The notes beneath the pieces are model-generated. The model saw nothing but the letters and a program-made list of their open reading frames with translations. It searched no databases and was not told the DNA's origin. Below, one piece after another: positions 26,480 through 35,953 of a stretch of 64,000 nt of DNA. The stretch comes from Microbacterium hominis NBRC 15708. Lineage in GTDB: Bacteria > Actinomycetota > Actinomycetes > Actinomycetales > Microbacteriaceae. The stretch is from positions 55,265 through 119,264 of the forward strand of contig NZ_BCWI01000013.1 of the NCBI RefSeq assembly GCF_001592125.1. The letters run 5' to 3'. Numbering within the stretch: the first letter of the stretch is position 1; each line of letters starts with the position of its first letter. The position numbers were made by a program, and so were the translations under genes.

Positions 26480-27841
26480 ATGACCGAGATCACACGTGAC
26501 GTCGTCGTCATCGGAGCGGGAGCGGCGGGCCTGACGGCCGCGAACCAGCTCAAGAAGGCCGGTCTGTCGGTGGCCGTGCTCGAGGCGCGCGATCGCGTCG
26601 GCGGCCGGCTGTGGACCGACACGATCGAAGGCGCGATGCTCGAGATCGGCGGCCAGTGGGTCTCGCCCGACCAGGACGCGCTGAAGGAGACCATCGCGGA
26701 GCTGGGCCTGGAGACCTTCGACCGCTACCGCGAGGGCGACAGCGTCTACATCGGACCCGACGGGGTGGCCCACCGCTACACCGGCGACATGTTCCCCGTG
26801 AGCGCCGAGACCGAGCGGATCATCGCCGAGGTGACCGCGCGCCTGGACGCGATGGTCGCCGAGATCGACCCCGACCGCCCGTGGGCCCACCCGAAGGCCG
26901 CCGAGTGGGACACCGTCTCCTGGGATGCCTGGCTGCGCGAGCAGACCGACGACGACGAGGCCATCCGCAACCTCGCCTTCCCGACGGGCTCGGCGATGCT
27001 CACCAAGCCGACGCACTCGTTCTCGCTGCTGCAGTCGCTGCTGATGGCGGCATCCGCCGGCAGTTACACCCACCTCGTCGACGCCGACTTCATCCTCGAC
27101 AAGCGCGTCGTCGGCGGTCTGCAGCAGGTGCCGCTGCTGCTCGCCGAGCGCCTGGGCGACGACGTCTTCCTGGGCCAGCCGGTGCGCACCCTCGAGTACA
27201 CCGAGGGTGAAGGCGTCGTCGCCGTCGCCGAGGGGGTGACGGTGCGGGCCCGTCACGCGATCCTCGCGCTGGCCCCCGTGCTCTACAACCGCATCTCGTT
27301 CGTCCCGCCGCTGCCGCGTCTGCAGCACCAGATGCACCAGCACATCTCGATGGGCTTCGTCATCAAGGTGCACGCCGTGTACGAGACGCCCTTCTGGCGC
27401 GAGAAGGGCCTGTCCGGCACCGCGTTCAGCCCCTACGAGCTCTCGCACGAGGCCTACGACAACACGAACCACGGCGACGAGCGCGGCACCCTGGTCGGCT
27501 TCGTGTCCGACCGCACCGCGGACGACCTGTTCCGCCTCAGCGCCGCGGAGCGCAAGGAGCGCATCCTCGAGTCGCTGAGCCACTACTACGGCCCCGAGGC
27601 GAAGGACCCCGTCGTCTACTACGAGAGCGACTGGGGCAGCGAGGAGTGGACGCGCGGCGCGTACGCGGCATCCTTCGACCTCGGCGGGCTCCACCGCTAC
27701 GGCGCCGACCTGCGCACGCCCGTCGGGCCGATCCACTTCGCCTGCAGCGACATGGCCGGCGCGGGCTACCAGCACGTCGACGGCGCCATCCGGATGGGAC
27801 GCGTCGCGGCGCAACAGATCCTCGACGAGATCCGCGCATGA
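26480..27841 (+). CDS. puo: FAD-dependent amine oxidase, putrescine-oxidase-like
   Basis: 453 residues. N-terminal dinucleotide motif VVIGAGAAGLTAANQ (residues 10-24) and EARDRVGGR, then the flavin amine-oxidase core with WVSPDQDALKETIAELGLETF and a C-terminal FACSDMAGAGYQHVDGAIRMG stretch. Very like actinobacterial putrescine oxidases (Rhodococcus/Kocuria type), which make 4-aminobutanal, ammonia and H2O2. Downstream of gabT after a repeat-bearing gap, with ATGA overlap to a UspA gene. Start at 26480, SD GGAG at 26471. The oxidase could also use cadaverine or other amines. Confidence 0.86.
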   Translation: MTEITRDVVVIGAGAAGLTAANQLKKAGLSVAVLEARDRVGGRLWTDTIEGAMLEIGGQWVSPDQDALKETIAELGLETFDRYREGDSVYIGPDGVAHRYTGDMFPVSAETERIIAEVTARLDAMVAEIDPDRPWAHPKAAEWDTVSWDAWLREQTDDDEAIRNLAFPTGSAMLTKPTHSFSLLQSLLMAASAGSYTHLVDADFILDKRVVGGLQQVPLLLAERLGDDVFLGQPVRTLEYTEGEGVVAVAEGVTVRARHAILALAPVLYNRISFVPPLPRLQHQMHQHISMGFVIKVHAVYETPFWREKGLSGTAFSPYELSHEAYDNTNHGDERGTLVGFVSDRTADDLFRLSAAERKERILESLSHYYGPEAKDPVVYYESDWGSEEWTRGAYAASFDLGGLHRYGADLRTPVGPIHFACSDMAGAGYQHVDGAIRMGRVAAQQILDEIRA

Positions 27842-28728
27842 GCGGTCACCTCGTCGTCGGCTACACCGCGACCAAGCCCGGTCGCGACGCCGTCGCGTTC
27901 GCCGCGCGGCTCGCGGCGGCCCTGGACGCCGTGCTCGACGTCGCGATCATCCTGCCCAGCGCGGACCGCAGCGTCATCACCCCGCCGGATGCCGGCTACG
28001 ACCGTCACCTGCACGCGCAGGCCCAGACGTGGATCGCGCAGGCGATCGACCGCATCCCCGCGAACGTCGTGGCGCACGCCCACGTCCGGCCGGCGGAGTC
28101 GTTCGCCGAGGGGCTGGTGACCCTCGCCGACGAGCTGAGGGCCTCGTACATCGTGGTCGGCGCCGCCGACGGCGGCTCGCGCGGCCGCCACCGTCTGGGC
28201 TCGACGACGACCGAGCTGCTGCACTCCTCCGACGTGCCGGTCGTGCTCGTGCCGCGCGGTGCGCGCAAGATCGCGCCGGAGACCGGCATCGCACGTCTGA
28301 CGGTGGCGATCGGCACCCGACCCGGCGCCGACGCGCTGATCACCGAGACGGCCGAGCTCGCCGGCGCCATCGGCGCGCCGGTCCGGCTGCTCTCGCTGCT
28401 GCCGGTCGACCTGCCGCCGTCGGCCGACACCGCGGCGATCCGCATCGCCGGCACGACCGAAGCCGACGAGGTGCTCGCCGCGGCGCGCGCCGAGCTTCCC
28501 GCCGGCCTGCGCACCGACGTGGCGGTCGCCGCGGGCGACAGCATCGAGGAGGCGGTGTCGTACCTCGACTGGCTTCCCGGCGAGGTCGTGCTGGTCGGCT
28601 CGAGCCGACTCGCCCAGCCGCGACGGCTGTTCCTCGGCTCCACTGCGGCCAAGATGCTCCACGAGATCACCGTCCCGGTGATCGTCGTCCCCCGCACCCG
28701 TTCCCACTCCGAGGAGGCTCGACGATGA
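27838..28728 (+). CDS. Universal stress protein (tandem UspA domains)
   Basis: 296 residues made of two UspA domains. Each has the ATP-binding tail motif: VGAADGGSRGRHRLGSTTTELL and VGSSRLAQPRRLFLGSTAAKML (G-x2-G-x9-GS). Overlaps both neighbours by ATGA, so it is translated with the oxidase and the permease. Its role in the amine pathway is unknown; regulation or protection from the H2O2 made by the oxidase are possibilities. Confidence 0.88.
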   Translation: MSGHLVVGYTATKPGRDAVAFAARLAAALDAVLDVAIILPSADRSVITPPDAGYDRHLHAQAQTWIAQAIDRIPANVVAHAHVRPAESFAEGLVTLADELRASYIVVGAADGGSRGRHRLGSTTTELLHSSDVPVVLVPRGARKIAPETGIARLTVAIGTRPGADALITETAELAGAIGAPVRLLSLLPVDLPPSADTAAIRIAGTTEADEVLAAARAELPAGLRTDVAVAAGDSIEEAVSYLDWLPGEVVLVGSSRLAQPRRLFLGSTAAKMLHEITVPVIVVPRTRSHSEEARR

Positions 28729-30287
28729 GCGCACCCTCCGCATCCGACGCGCCGGCCGTGCCCGCCGAGACCGGCGGCCTGTCCAGCAAAGGGCTGAGCG
28801 CCGGCACGATCGGTCTCATCGGCGCCGTCGTCATCGGCATCTCGTGCATCGCCCCGGCCTACACCTTCACGGCGGCCGTGGGGCCCACGGCATCCGCCGT
28901 CGGCGCACAGATCCCGGCGATCATCCTCGTCGGCTTCATCCCCATGCTGCTGGTGGCCTTCGGCTACCGCGAGCTGAACAACCGCATGCCGGATGCCGGG
29001 ACCAGCTTCACCTGGGCGGCGCGCGCGTTCGGCCCGTGGGTCGGGTGGATGGCCGGGTGGGGCCTGGTGGTGGCGACCATCCTCGTGCTGTCGAACCTCG
29101 CCGGCGTCGCGGTCGACTTCCTGTTCCTGCTGCTGTCGCAGGTCACGGGCAACGCGGAGATCGCCGACCTGGCCGCGAACACCTGGATCAACGTCGGCGT
29201 GTGCCTGCTGTTCATGCTGGCGGCGACCTTCATCTCCTACCGCGACATGCAGACCACCCAGAAGCTGCAGTACGTGCTGGTCACCTTCCAGGTGGCCGTG
29301 CTGCTGTTCTTCGCGATCGCGGCGATCGTGGAGGCCGTGGGCGGCAAGGGCTTCGACTTCCAGCCGTTCGACATCGGCTGGTTCAACCCGTTCGCCGTCG
29401 GCTCGTTCAGCGCGTTCGCGGCGGGCCTGTCGCTGTCGATCTTCATCTTCTGGGGGTGGGACGTCACCCTCACCATGAACGAGGAGACGAAGGATCCCGA
29501 GAAGACCCCGGGCCGCGCCGCGACGATCACGGTGCTCACGATCGTCTCGATCTACCTGCTGCTCGCGGTCGCCATGATCATGTACGCCGGTGTCGGCACG
29601 GGCGAGCTCGGCCTCGGCAACGAGGGCATCCAAGAGAACGTGTTCTTCCACCTGTCCGGGCCGATCCTCGGTCCCCTGGCGTTCCTGGTGTCGCTGGCCG
29701 TGCTCACCTCCTCGGCGTCGTCGTTGCAGTCGACGTTCGTGGGACCCGCGCGCACGCTCCTGTCGATGGGGCACTACGGCGCGCTTCCGCCCGCGTTCGC
29801 CCGGGTGAGCCCGCGGTTCTTCACGCCGGGCTTCGCCACGATCGTCTCGGCGATCGTCGCCTCGGCGTTCTACGCCGTCATGCGCGTCGTGAGCGAGAAC
29901 ACGCTGTGGGACACGATCCTGACCCTCGGCATGATGATCTGCTTCTACTACGGCATCACGGCATTCGCCTGCGTCTGGTACTTCCGTAAGCAGTGGTTCG
30001 ACTCGGTGCGCAACGTCTTCTTCACCTTCCTGTTCCCGCTCGTCGGCGGGGCCATCCTCGCCGTCCTGTTCTTCACGACGCTGTTCGACTCGATGGACCC
30101 GGCCTACGGGTCGGGGGCCAACGTCGGCGGCGTCGGGATCGTCTTCATCCTCGGCATGCTCATCATCGTGGTGGGCATCGTCCTCATGATCTGGCAGTTC
30201 GTGAAGCGCCCCGCCTTCTTCCGGGGCGAGACGCTGTCCACGGACGCCCCCGCCAGCACCCGTCGCCTGAAGGAGGCCGCACGTTGA
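28725..30287 (+). CDS. APC-superfamily amino acid/polyamine permease
   Basis: 520 residues, about 12 membrane spans. APC-type start TIGLIGAVVIGISCIAPAYTFTAA and the helix-2/3 region MPDAGTSFTWAARAFGPWVGWMAGWG. Sits in the putrescine/GABA operon; probably imports putrescine or GABA. ATG overlaps the UspA stop, and its TGA overlaps the TTG of the next gene. Confidence 0.9.
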   Translation: MSAPSASDAPAVPAETGGLSSKGLSAGTIGLIGAVVIGISCIAPAYTFTAAVGPTASAVGAQIPAIILVGFIPMLLVAFGYRELNNRMPDAGTSFTWAARAFGPWVGWMAGWGLVVATILVLSNLAGVAVDFLFLLLSQVTGNAEIADLAANTWINVGVCLLFMLAATFISYRDMQTTQKLQYVLVTFQVAVLLFFAIAAIVEAVGGKGFDFQPFDIGWFNPFAVGSFSAFAAGLSLSIFIFWGWDVTLTMNEETKDPEKTPGRAATITVLTIVSIYLLLAVAMIMYAGVGTGELGLGNEGIQENVFFHLSGPILGPLAFLVSLAVLTSSASSLQSTFVGPARTLLSMGHYGALPPAFARVSPRFFTPGFATIVSAIVASAFYAVMRVVSENTLWDTILTLGMMICFYYGITAFACVWYFRKQWFDSVRNVFFTFLFPLVGGAILAVLFFTTLFDSMDPAYGSGANVGGVGIVFILGMLIIVVGIVLMIWQFVKRPAFFRGETLSTDAPASTRRLKEAAR

Positions 30288-31741
30288 TCAGCGAAAGCGC
30301 ACTGCTCGAGAAGGTTCCCCGCGGACTGTTCATCGCCGGGGAGTGGGTGGACGGCTCCGCCGGCACCTTCCCGGTGGTCGATCCGGCGACCGGCGACACC
30401 CTCGTCGAGATCGCGGACGCGTCGCCCGAGGACGGCATCCGTGCCCTCGACGCCGCGGTCGCGGCGCAGGAGGAGTGGGCGGCCACCGCTCCGCGCGTGC
30501 GCAGCGACATCCTGCGCCGGGCGTTCGACCTGCTCACCGCCCGCGCCGACGAGTTCGCCCTGCTGATGACCCTGGAGATGGGAAAGCCCCTCGCCGAAGC
30601 GCGCGGGGAGGTCACCTACGGCGGCGAGTTCCTGCGCTGGTTCAGCGAGGAGGCGGTGCGCATCGCCGGCCGCTACGGCTCCAACCCGGAGGGCACCGGG
30701 CGGATGATCGTCAGCCAGCGCCCGGTGGGACCGTGCTTCTTCATCACGCCGTGGAACTTCCCGCTGGCGATGGCGACCCGCAAGATCGCTCCCGCGCTCG
30801 CCGCGGGGTGCACCGTGGTGGTCAAGCCCGCCGAGCTCACCCCGCTGACGACGCTCGCCTTCGTCGACCTGCTCGTCGAGGCGGGTCTGCCCGCGGGTGT
30901 CGTCAACGTGGTCACCACGACGCGCTCGGGTGCACTCTCGGCACCGATCATCGCCGCCCCCCGCCTGCGCAAGCTGTCGTTCACGGGATCGACGCCGGTG
31001 GGCAAGAAGCTCATCGCGCAGGCGGCCGAGGGCGTGCTCCGGGTGTCGATGGAGCTCGGCGGCAATGCGCCGTTCGTGGTCTTCGACGACGCCGACCTCG
31101 ACAAGGCGGTCGACGGGGCGATGCTCGCGAAGTTCCGCAACATCGGGCAGGCCTGCACCGCCGCGAACCGCTTCATCGTGCACGAGTCCGTCGCGGCGGA
31201 GTTCGCCCGACGCGTCACCGCGCGCGTGGACGCCATGCGCGTCGGACGCGGCACGGAGGACGGGGTGCAGATCGGCCCGCTCATCGACCGCAAGGCGGTC
31301 GACGGCACCGAGGCGCTGGTGTCGGATGCCGTCTCCCGCGGAGCCCGGCTGCTCACCGGTGGCGAGGCCATCGACGGACCCGGGACCTTCTTCGCCCCCA
31401 CGGTGCTCACCGACGTCGCCGCCGGCAGCGACATCCTGCGCGAGGAGATCTTCGGCCCGGTGCTGGCGATCGCGACGTTCGGGAGCGAGGACGAGGCGGT
31501 GCGCCTGGCCAACGACACGGAGTACGGCCTCGTCTCCTACGTCTTCACCGAGGACCTCGCCCGGGGCCTGCGGATGATCGACCGCCTCGAAACCGGCATG
31601 ATGGGGCTGAACGCGGGCGTCGTGTCCAACGCGGCGGCACCGTTCGGCGGCGTCAAGCAGTCGGGCATGGGGCGCGAGGGCGGCCTGGAGGGCATCCACG
31701 AGTACCTGTCGACGAAGTACACGCTGATCCCCGCCACCTGA
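30284..31741 (+). CDS. Aldehyde dehydrogenase, succinate-semialdehyde dehydrogenase-like
   Basis: 485 residues. NAD(P)-dependent ALDH: FITPWNFPLAMATRKIAPALAAGCTVVVKPAE, SFTGSTPVGKKL, the glutamate MELGGNAPFVVFDDADL and the catalytic Cys in NIGQACTAANRF. GabD-like overall. TTG start at 30284 is dictated by AGGAGG (30271-30276) and the overlap with the permease stop. With gabT it can oxidise succinic semialdehyde to succinate; alternatively it handles 4-aminobutanal. Confidence 0.88.
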   Translation: MISESALLEKVPRGLFIAGEWVDGSAGTFPVVDPATGDTLVEIADASPEDGIRALDAAVAAQEEWAATAPRVRSDILRRAFDLLTARADEFALLMTLEMGKPLAEARGEVTYGGEFLRWFSEEAVRIAGRYGSNPEGTGRMIVSQRPVGPCFFITPWNFPLAMATRKIAPALAAGCTVVVKPAELTPLTTLAFVDLLVEAGLPAGVVNVVTTTRSGALSAPIIAAPRLRKLSFTGSTPVGKKLIAQAAEGVLRVSMELGGNAPFVVFDDADLDKAVDGAMLAKFRNIGQACTAANRFIVHESVAAEFARRVTARVDAMRVGRGTEDGVQIGPLIDRKAVDGTEALVSDAVSRGARLLTGGEAIDGPGTFFAPTVLTDVAAGSDILREEIFGPVLAIATFGSEDEAVRLANDTEYGLVSYVFTEDLARGLRMIDRLETGMMGLNAGVVSNAAAPFGGVKQSGMGREGGLEGIHEYLSTKYTLIPAT

Positions 31742-31786
31742 TCCGAACGCGAACCGAGCACGATCCGACACGAACGGAGAACGACG

Positions 31787-33151
31787 ATGACGTATGCGGT
31801 TGTGAACCCCGCCACCGGCGAGACCCTCGCCACCTACCCGGACGCCACCTCGTCGGAGGTCGAGGCCGCCGTCGCGGCCGCCCACGAGGCGGCCCAGACG
31901 TGGGGGCGCACCTCGACGCCCGCCGAACGCGCGGCGCTGCTGCGTCGCGTCGCCGAGCTGCACCGCGAGCGCCGCGACGAGCTCGCCGCGATCATCGTGC
32001 GCGAGATGGGCAAGCCGCTCGCCGCGGCCGAGGGCGAGGTCGACTTCGCCGCCGACATCACCGAGTTCTACGCCGATCACATCGACGAGATCACCGGCGA
32101 CCGGCCCCTCGACATCCTGGGGGAGGGCACCGCCGTCATCCGCCGCTCGCCCCTGGGCGTGCTGCTGGGCATCATGCCGTGGAACTTCCCCTACTACCAG
32201 GTCGCCCGCTTCGCCGCGCCCAACCTGGCGATCGGCAACACGATCCTGCTCAAGCACGCGCCGCAGTGCCCCGAGTCGGCGGCGGCCATCGCGGCCATGT
32301 ACGCCGACGCGGGATTCCCCGCCGGCGCCTACGTCGACGTCCGCCTCACGAACGAGCAGGCCGCCGACGTGATCGCCGACCGTCGCGTGCACGGCGTCTC
32401 CGTCACCGGCAGCGAGCGCGCCGGCGCGGCGGTCGCCGAGATCGCGGGCCGCAACCTCAAGAAGGTCGTGCTGGAGCTCGGCGGCTCGGACCCCTTCATC
32501 CTGCTGTCCACCGACGACCTGGATGCCGCGGTGCAGGCGGCCGTCGATGCGCGCCTGGACAACAACGGTCAGTCCTGCAACGGCGCCAAGCGCTTCCTCG
32601 TCGCCGACGAGCTGTACGACGGGTTCGTCGAGCGCTTCGCCGCGGCCCTGCAGGCGGCGAAGGTCGGCGATCCGTTCGCCGAGGACACCGTGCTCGGACC
32701 GCTGTCGTCCCTGGCGGCCGCGGAGCGGCTGCAGGAGCAGGTCGACCGTGCCGTCGCGCAGGGCGCGACGGTCGTGACCGGCGGCACGCGCGACGGCGCC
32801 TTCTTCCCCGGCACCGTCCTCACCGGTGTCACCGCCGACATGGACGCCTACCGCGAGGAGTTCTTCGGTCCCGTCGGCGTCGTCTACCGCGTCAGCGGCG
32901 AGGACGAGGCCGTCGAGATCGCGAACGGCACCGAGTTCGGCCTCGGCTCGTACGTCTTCACGACCGACCCCGCGCAGGCCGCCCGTATCGCCGACCGCAT
33001 CGACGCCGGCATGGTCTACGTCAACATCGTCCTCGCCGACTCGCCCGAGCTGCCGTTCGGCGGCGTGAAGCGCAGCGGCACGGGACGCGAGATGGGTCTG
33101 CTCGCCGCCGAGGAGTTCGTCAACAAGAAGCTCATCCGCATCGCGGGCTGA
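31787..33151 (+). CDS. Second aldehyde dehydrogenase (SSADH-like)
   Basis: 454 residues, NAD(P)-dependent. GVLLGIMPWNFPYYQVARFAAPNLAIGNTILLKHA, SVTGSERAGAAVAEIAG, VLELGGSDPFILL and the catalytic Cys in NNGQSCNGAKRF place it in the NADP-type SSADH branch of actinobacteria. Located 45 nt after the first ALDH. One of the two should oxidise 4-aminobutanal to GABA and the other succinic semialdehyde; which does which cannot be told here. Confidence 0.86.
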   Translation: MTYAVVNPATGETLATYPDATSSEVEAAVAAAHEAAQTWGRTSTPAERAALLRRVAELHRERRDELAAIIVREMGKPLAAAEGEVDFAADITEFYADHIDEITGDRPLDILGEGTAVIRRSPLGVLLGIMPWNFPYYQVARFAAPNLAIGNTILLKHAPQCPESAAAIAAMYADAGFPAGAYVDVRLTNEQAADVIADRRVHGVSVTGSERAGAAVAEIAGRNLKKVVLELGGSDPFILLSTDDLDAAVQAAVDARLDNNGQSCNGAKRFLVADELYDGFVERFAAALQAAKVGDPFAEDTVLGPLSSLAAAERLQEQVDRAVAQGATVVTGGTRDGAFFPGTVLTGVTADMDAYREEFFGPVGVVYRVSGEDEAVEIANGTEFGLGSYVFTTDPAQAARIADRIDAGMVYVNIVLADSPELPFGGVKRSGTGREMGLLAAEEFVNKKLIRIAG

Positions 33152-33157
33152 GCCCGG

Positions 33158-35953
33158 TCAGGCCGGCAGCACCGCCCGGACCTCGGCCGCCTCGGCGTGA
33201 CGGCCGAGGCCCTCGAGGACGTCGCCCAGCTCGAGGGCGACGGCCTGTCGGAGGGCCTCGGCGTCGTCGGCGTGGTCGAAGGCGGCGCGGTAGACCGCCA
33301 CGGCGTCGCCGGGCCGGCCGGCCTCGCGCAGCACGCGCGCCGCCAGCAGCTCCGACCCGCCCGCGCCGGCCGGGTCGCCCGCCGCCGCGAACGCGTCCGC
33401 GGCCTGCAGGGCGGTCGCGACGGCGTCGTCGACGTCTCCGCGGCCGATCAGCAGACGGGCGCGGGTGTCGAGCACGTCCGCGACGAACCAGGCCGCCTCG
33501 TGGCGTCGGCCGAGCTCCAGAGCCTCGTCGACCAGGGCGAACGCCTCGTCGTCGCCGCGCTGCTGATGCGCCTGGGCGAGGGTGTGCAGGGCGTCGGCCA
33601 GCAGGCCCACCTCGTCGTCGTCGCCGCGGACGATGCCGACGGCCTCGGCGAGCACCTCGATCGCATCGTCCAGGGCGCCGAAGCGTCCGAGCAGGCGGCC
33701 CTGCTGCACGAGCGCGTACGCCCGGCCCGCGGCATCCTCGGCCTCCTCGCGGAGATCGGCCGTGTACGCCCACGCTCCCACGGCGTTGCCGTACTCCTCG
33801 GCCGCCTGCAGCGCCTGCGCCAGCAGCGCGGCGGTGAGGGCGCGCGAGGCCGGCTCGACGCCGATCTCGCTCTCCTCGCGGAGCACCTCGTTCAGCGTGT
33901 CCACCGCCTCCGCGGCGAACCCGGCGGCGAGCATCGCACGGCCCTGGCGGAAACGGACGTCCACGCTCGACAGTTCGGCGCCGTCGCGGCGCTCCGCGGC
34001 GACCCGGTAGCGGCTGACCGCCGCCGCGGGCGCACCGGCATCCTCGTGCAGCATCGCCGCGAGCAGGAAGGACTCCGAGACGATCACGTCGTCCACGCCG
34101 ATCGAGACCGCGATCCGCGCCGCCTCGTCGGCGGCCGCGGCGCCCGCGGCGAACTCCTCGACGACACCGTGCAGCCGGGCACGGGTCACCAGGGCGCGCA
34201 CGCGTCGGCCGTCGTCGACCGCGGGATCGGCCAGCAGCGCGTCGATGACCCGGATGGCGCCGGCCGCGTCGTCGGCGGCCGAGAGCGCGTCCGCCTCGAG
34301 CAGCCGCATGCCGTGGGCGCGGCGCACGTCGCCGGCCTCGGCGAACAGGGCCGCGGCATCGCGGGCCGGCGCCAGCGCGGCGTCGTGATCGCCCGCCCAG
34401 AGCCGGCCGATCGCGACCGTCGACAGCAGATCCGCCCGCTCGGCGATCCGATCCGCCGCCAGGGCGTCGAGCTCGTCCTGCACGCGCGGGAGCGACTCGA
34501 CCAGGTCGACGCCGAACAGCACGAGTCCGAGCCGCTCCTCCAGTGCCTCCTGCACGTCCAGGCCCGCCTCCCGCAGGATGGCGCGCCGGTCCGCGAGCGC
34601 GGCGGACGCCTCGTCGGTGCGGCCGTACGAGGTGAGGGCGGAGACGAGGTGCGAGCTCAGAGCGACCCGTTCCTCCCCGACGGCGTCCGGGAGGGCGGCA
34701 CGGATGGCGTCGATCGCGGTGCTCGATCCCGCGCTGGCGAGCACGAGCGCGCGCTCCACCCGCTGCTGCGGGGTCTGCGGCTCCTCGGCCGCGACCAGGG
34801 TCGAGAACTCGTGGGAGCGGATCGACACGTCGTAGCGCTCGGCCCCGCTCTCGCGCAGTCGCGCGAGAGCACGGGCATGCGCGTCGGTGCCGTTGCGCGC
34901 GTCGAACGCGGCGGCGATGCGGTCGGCTTCGGCCCACGCCCGCGCCGCCAGCTCGGCGGCCGACCACGGGCCGTCGTGCGGGCCGAGCACGGCCACCAGC
35001 TCGGCCGCCTCCGAGCCGCGCACGGGCGTGTCGGGGTGCCCGCCCGCGGCGACCGCGTCGAGGCCGACGGCGAACGCGGCCAGGGCGGTCTCGTGCGCCG
35101 CGGCATCCAGCCCGTCGTGCACCAGCCAGGGGAGGTGCTTCTCGACGAGGGCCAGGGTGCGGGCGTCGTTGCCGGTGACGGCGCAGAAGACCACGTTGTC
35201 CGCGATGATCGCGAGGTTCGCGGGGTTGTCCTTGGCCAGCCGATAGCTGCGCAGGTGCGCGGCGCGCGCCTCGTCCAGCATCCCGGCGCGCAGGTACGGC
35301 AGCAGGATGCGGGCGAGCGCGTGCTCCGGCTCCTCGCCGCACGAGAAGCCGCCCTCGATCATCTCCTGCACGAGGCGGATCGCGTCGTCCTCTCGTCCCG
35401 TCTCGGCGAAGAATCCGGCGAACTGACTGCGCACGCACGCGTCGCAGTGGCTGTAGTCGTCTCGCGGGGTCGCCTCCAGTCGCTGCTGCAGGGCAGCCGC
35501 CTCCTCGACGCGGCCCGCCGACCAGGCGTCCTCGAAGCGCGCCATGAGCACGCCCGACTCGCCGACGCCGGCGCGGCGGTAGTGCTCCGCCATGTCGTCG
35601 AGCACCGCCGCGATCTGCGCGGGGGCGAACTCGGGCGAGTTGGAGAGCGCGCCGGCCATCCACTTGTAGTGCCAGAGAAGGTCGCCGGCGGGTTCGAGCA
35701 CGGCCGGGAAGCGCTCCGGGTCGGCGTCGTGATGGGCCAGGCACCACGCGAACGAGGTGAACATCAGGTCGGTGTCGCCGGCCATGTTGGCGCTCGATGT
35801 CTGCCGCAGCCGGGCCTCGTACTCGAGCCGCTCGTCACCGCTCTCGCGCGCCAGCGACACGGCGTCCGCGACGAGCGCGCGTTCGGCGGGACCCCACGGC
35901 GTGCGGTCGATCTCGTCGAAGAGCGTGCGGACGCGGGAGGCGAAGCTGGTCAT
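33158..35953 (-). CDS. Large TPR-like helical-repeat protein, partner of the Hsp90-like gene
   Basis: 931 residues, soluble, no signal peptide. Over most of its length it is made of ~34-residue helical pairs with the TPR spacing of A/G/Y residues (for example the C-terminal GRPGDAVAVYRAAFDHADDAEALRQAVALELGDVLEGLGRHAEAAEVRAVLPA region, shown as repeats from ~residue 560 onward). The N-terminal third is different: ALVADAVSLARESGDERLEYEARLRQT and an HCDACVRSQFAGFFAETG stretch (a possible metal- or redox-active CxxC near residue 167). Its ATG overlaps the TGA of the Hsp90-like gene. Function unknown; a co-chaperone or client adapter is inferred from linkage and from the eukaryotic precedent of TPR proteins on Hsp90. 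Confidence 0.72.
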   Translation of the reverse strand: MTSFASRVRTLFDEIDRTPWGPAERALVADAVSLARESGDERLEYEARLRQTSSANMAGDTDLMFTSFAWCLAHHDADPERFPAVLEPAGDLLWHYKWMAGALSNSPEFAPAQIAAVLDDMAEHYRRAGVGESGVLMARFEDAWSAGRVEEAAALQQRLEATPRDDYSHCDACVRSQFAGFFAETGREDDAIRLVQEMIEGGFSCGEEPEHALARILLPYLRAGMLDEARAAHLRSYRLAKDNPANLAIIADNVVFCAVTGNDARTLALVEKHLPWLVHDGLDAAAHETALAAFAVGLDAVAAGGHPDTPVRGSEAAELVAVLGPHDGPWSAAELAARAWAEADRIAAAFDARNGTDAHARALARLRESGAERYDVSIRSHEFSTLVAAEEPQTPQQRVERALVLASAGSSTAIDAIRAALPDAVGEERVALSSHLVSALTSYGRTDEASAALADRRAILREAGLDVQEALEERLGLVLFGVDLVESLPRVQDELDALAADRIAERADLLSTVAIGRLWAGDHDAALAPARDAAALFAEAGDVRRAHGMRLLEADALSAADDAAGAIRVIDALLADPAVDDGRRVRALVTRARLHGVVEEFAAGAAAADEAARIAVSIGVDDVIVSESFLLAAMLHEDAGAPAAAVSRYRVAAERRDGAELSSVDVRFRQGRAMLAAGFAAEAVDTLNEVLREESEIGVEPASRALTAALLAQALQAAEEYGNAVGAWAYTADLREEAEDAAGRAYALVQQGRLLGRFGALDDAIEVLAEAVGIVRGDDDEVGLLADALHTLAQAHQQRGDDEAFALVDEALELGRRHEAAWFVADVLDTRARLLIGRGDVDDAVATALQAADAFAAAGDPAGAGGSELLAARVLREAGRPGDAVAVYRAAFDHADDAEALRQAVALELGDVLEGLGRHAEAAEVRAVLPA

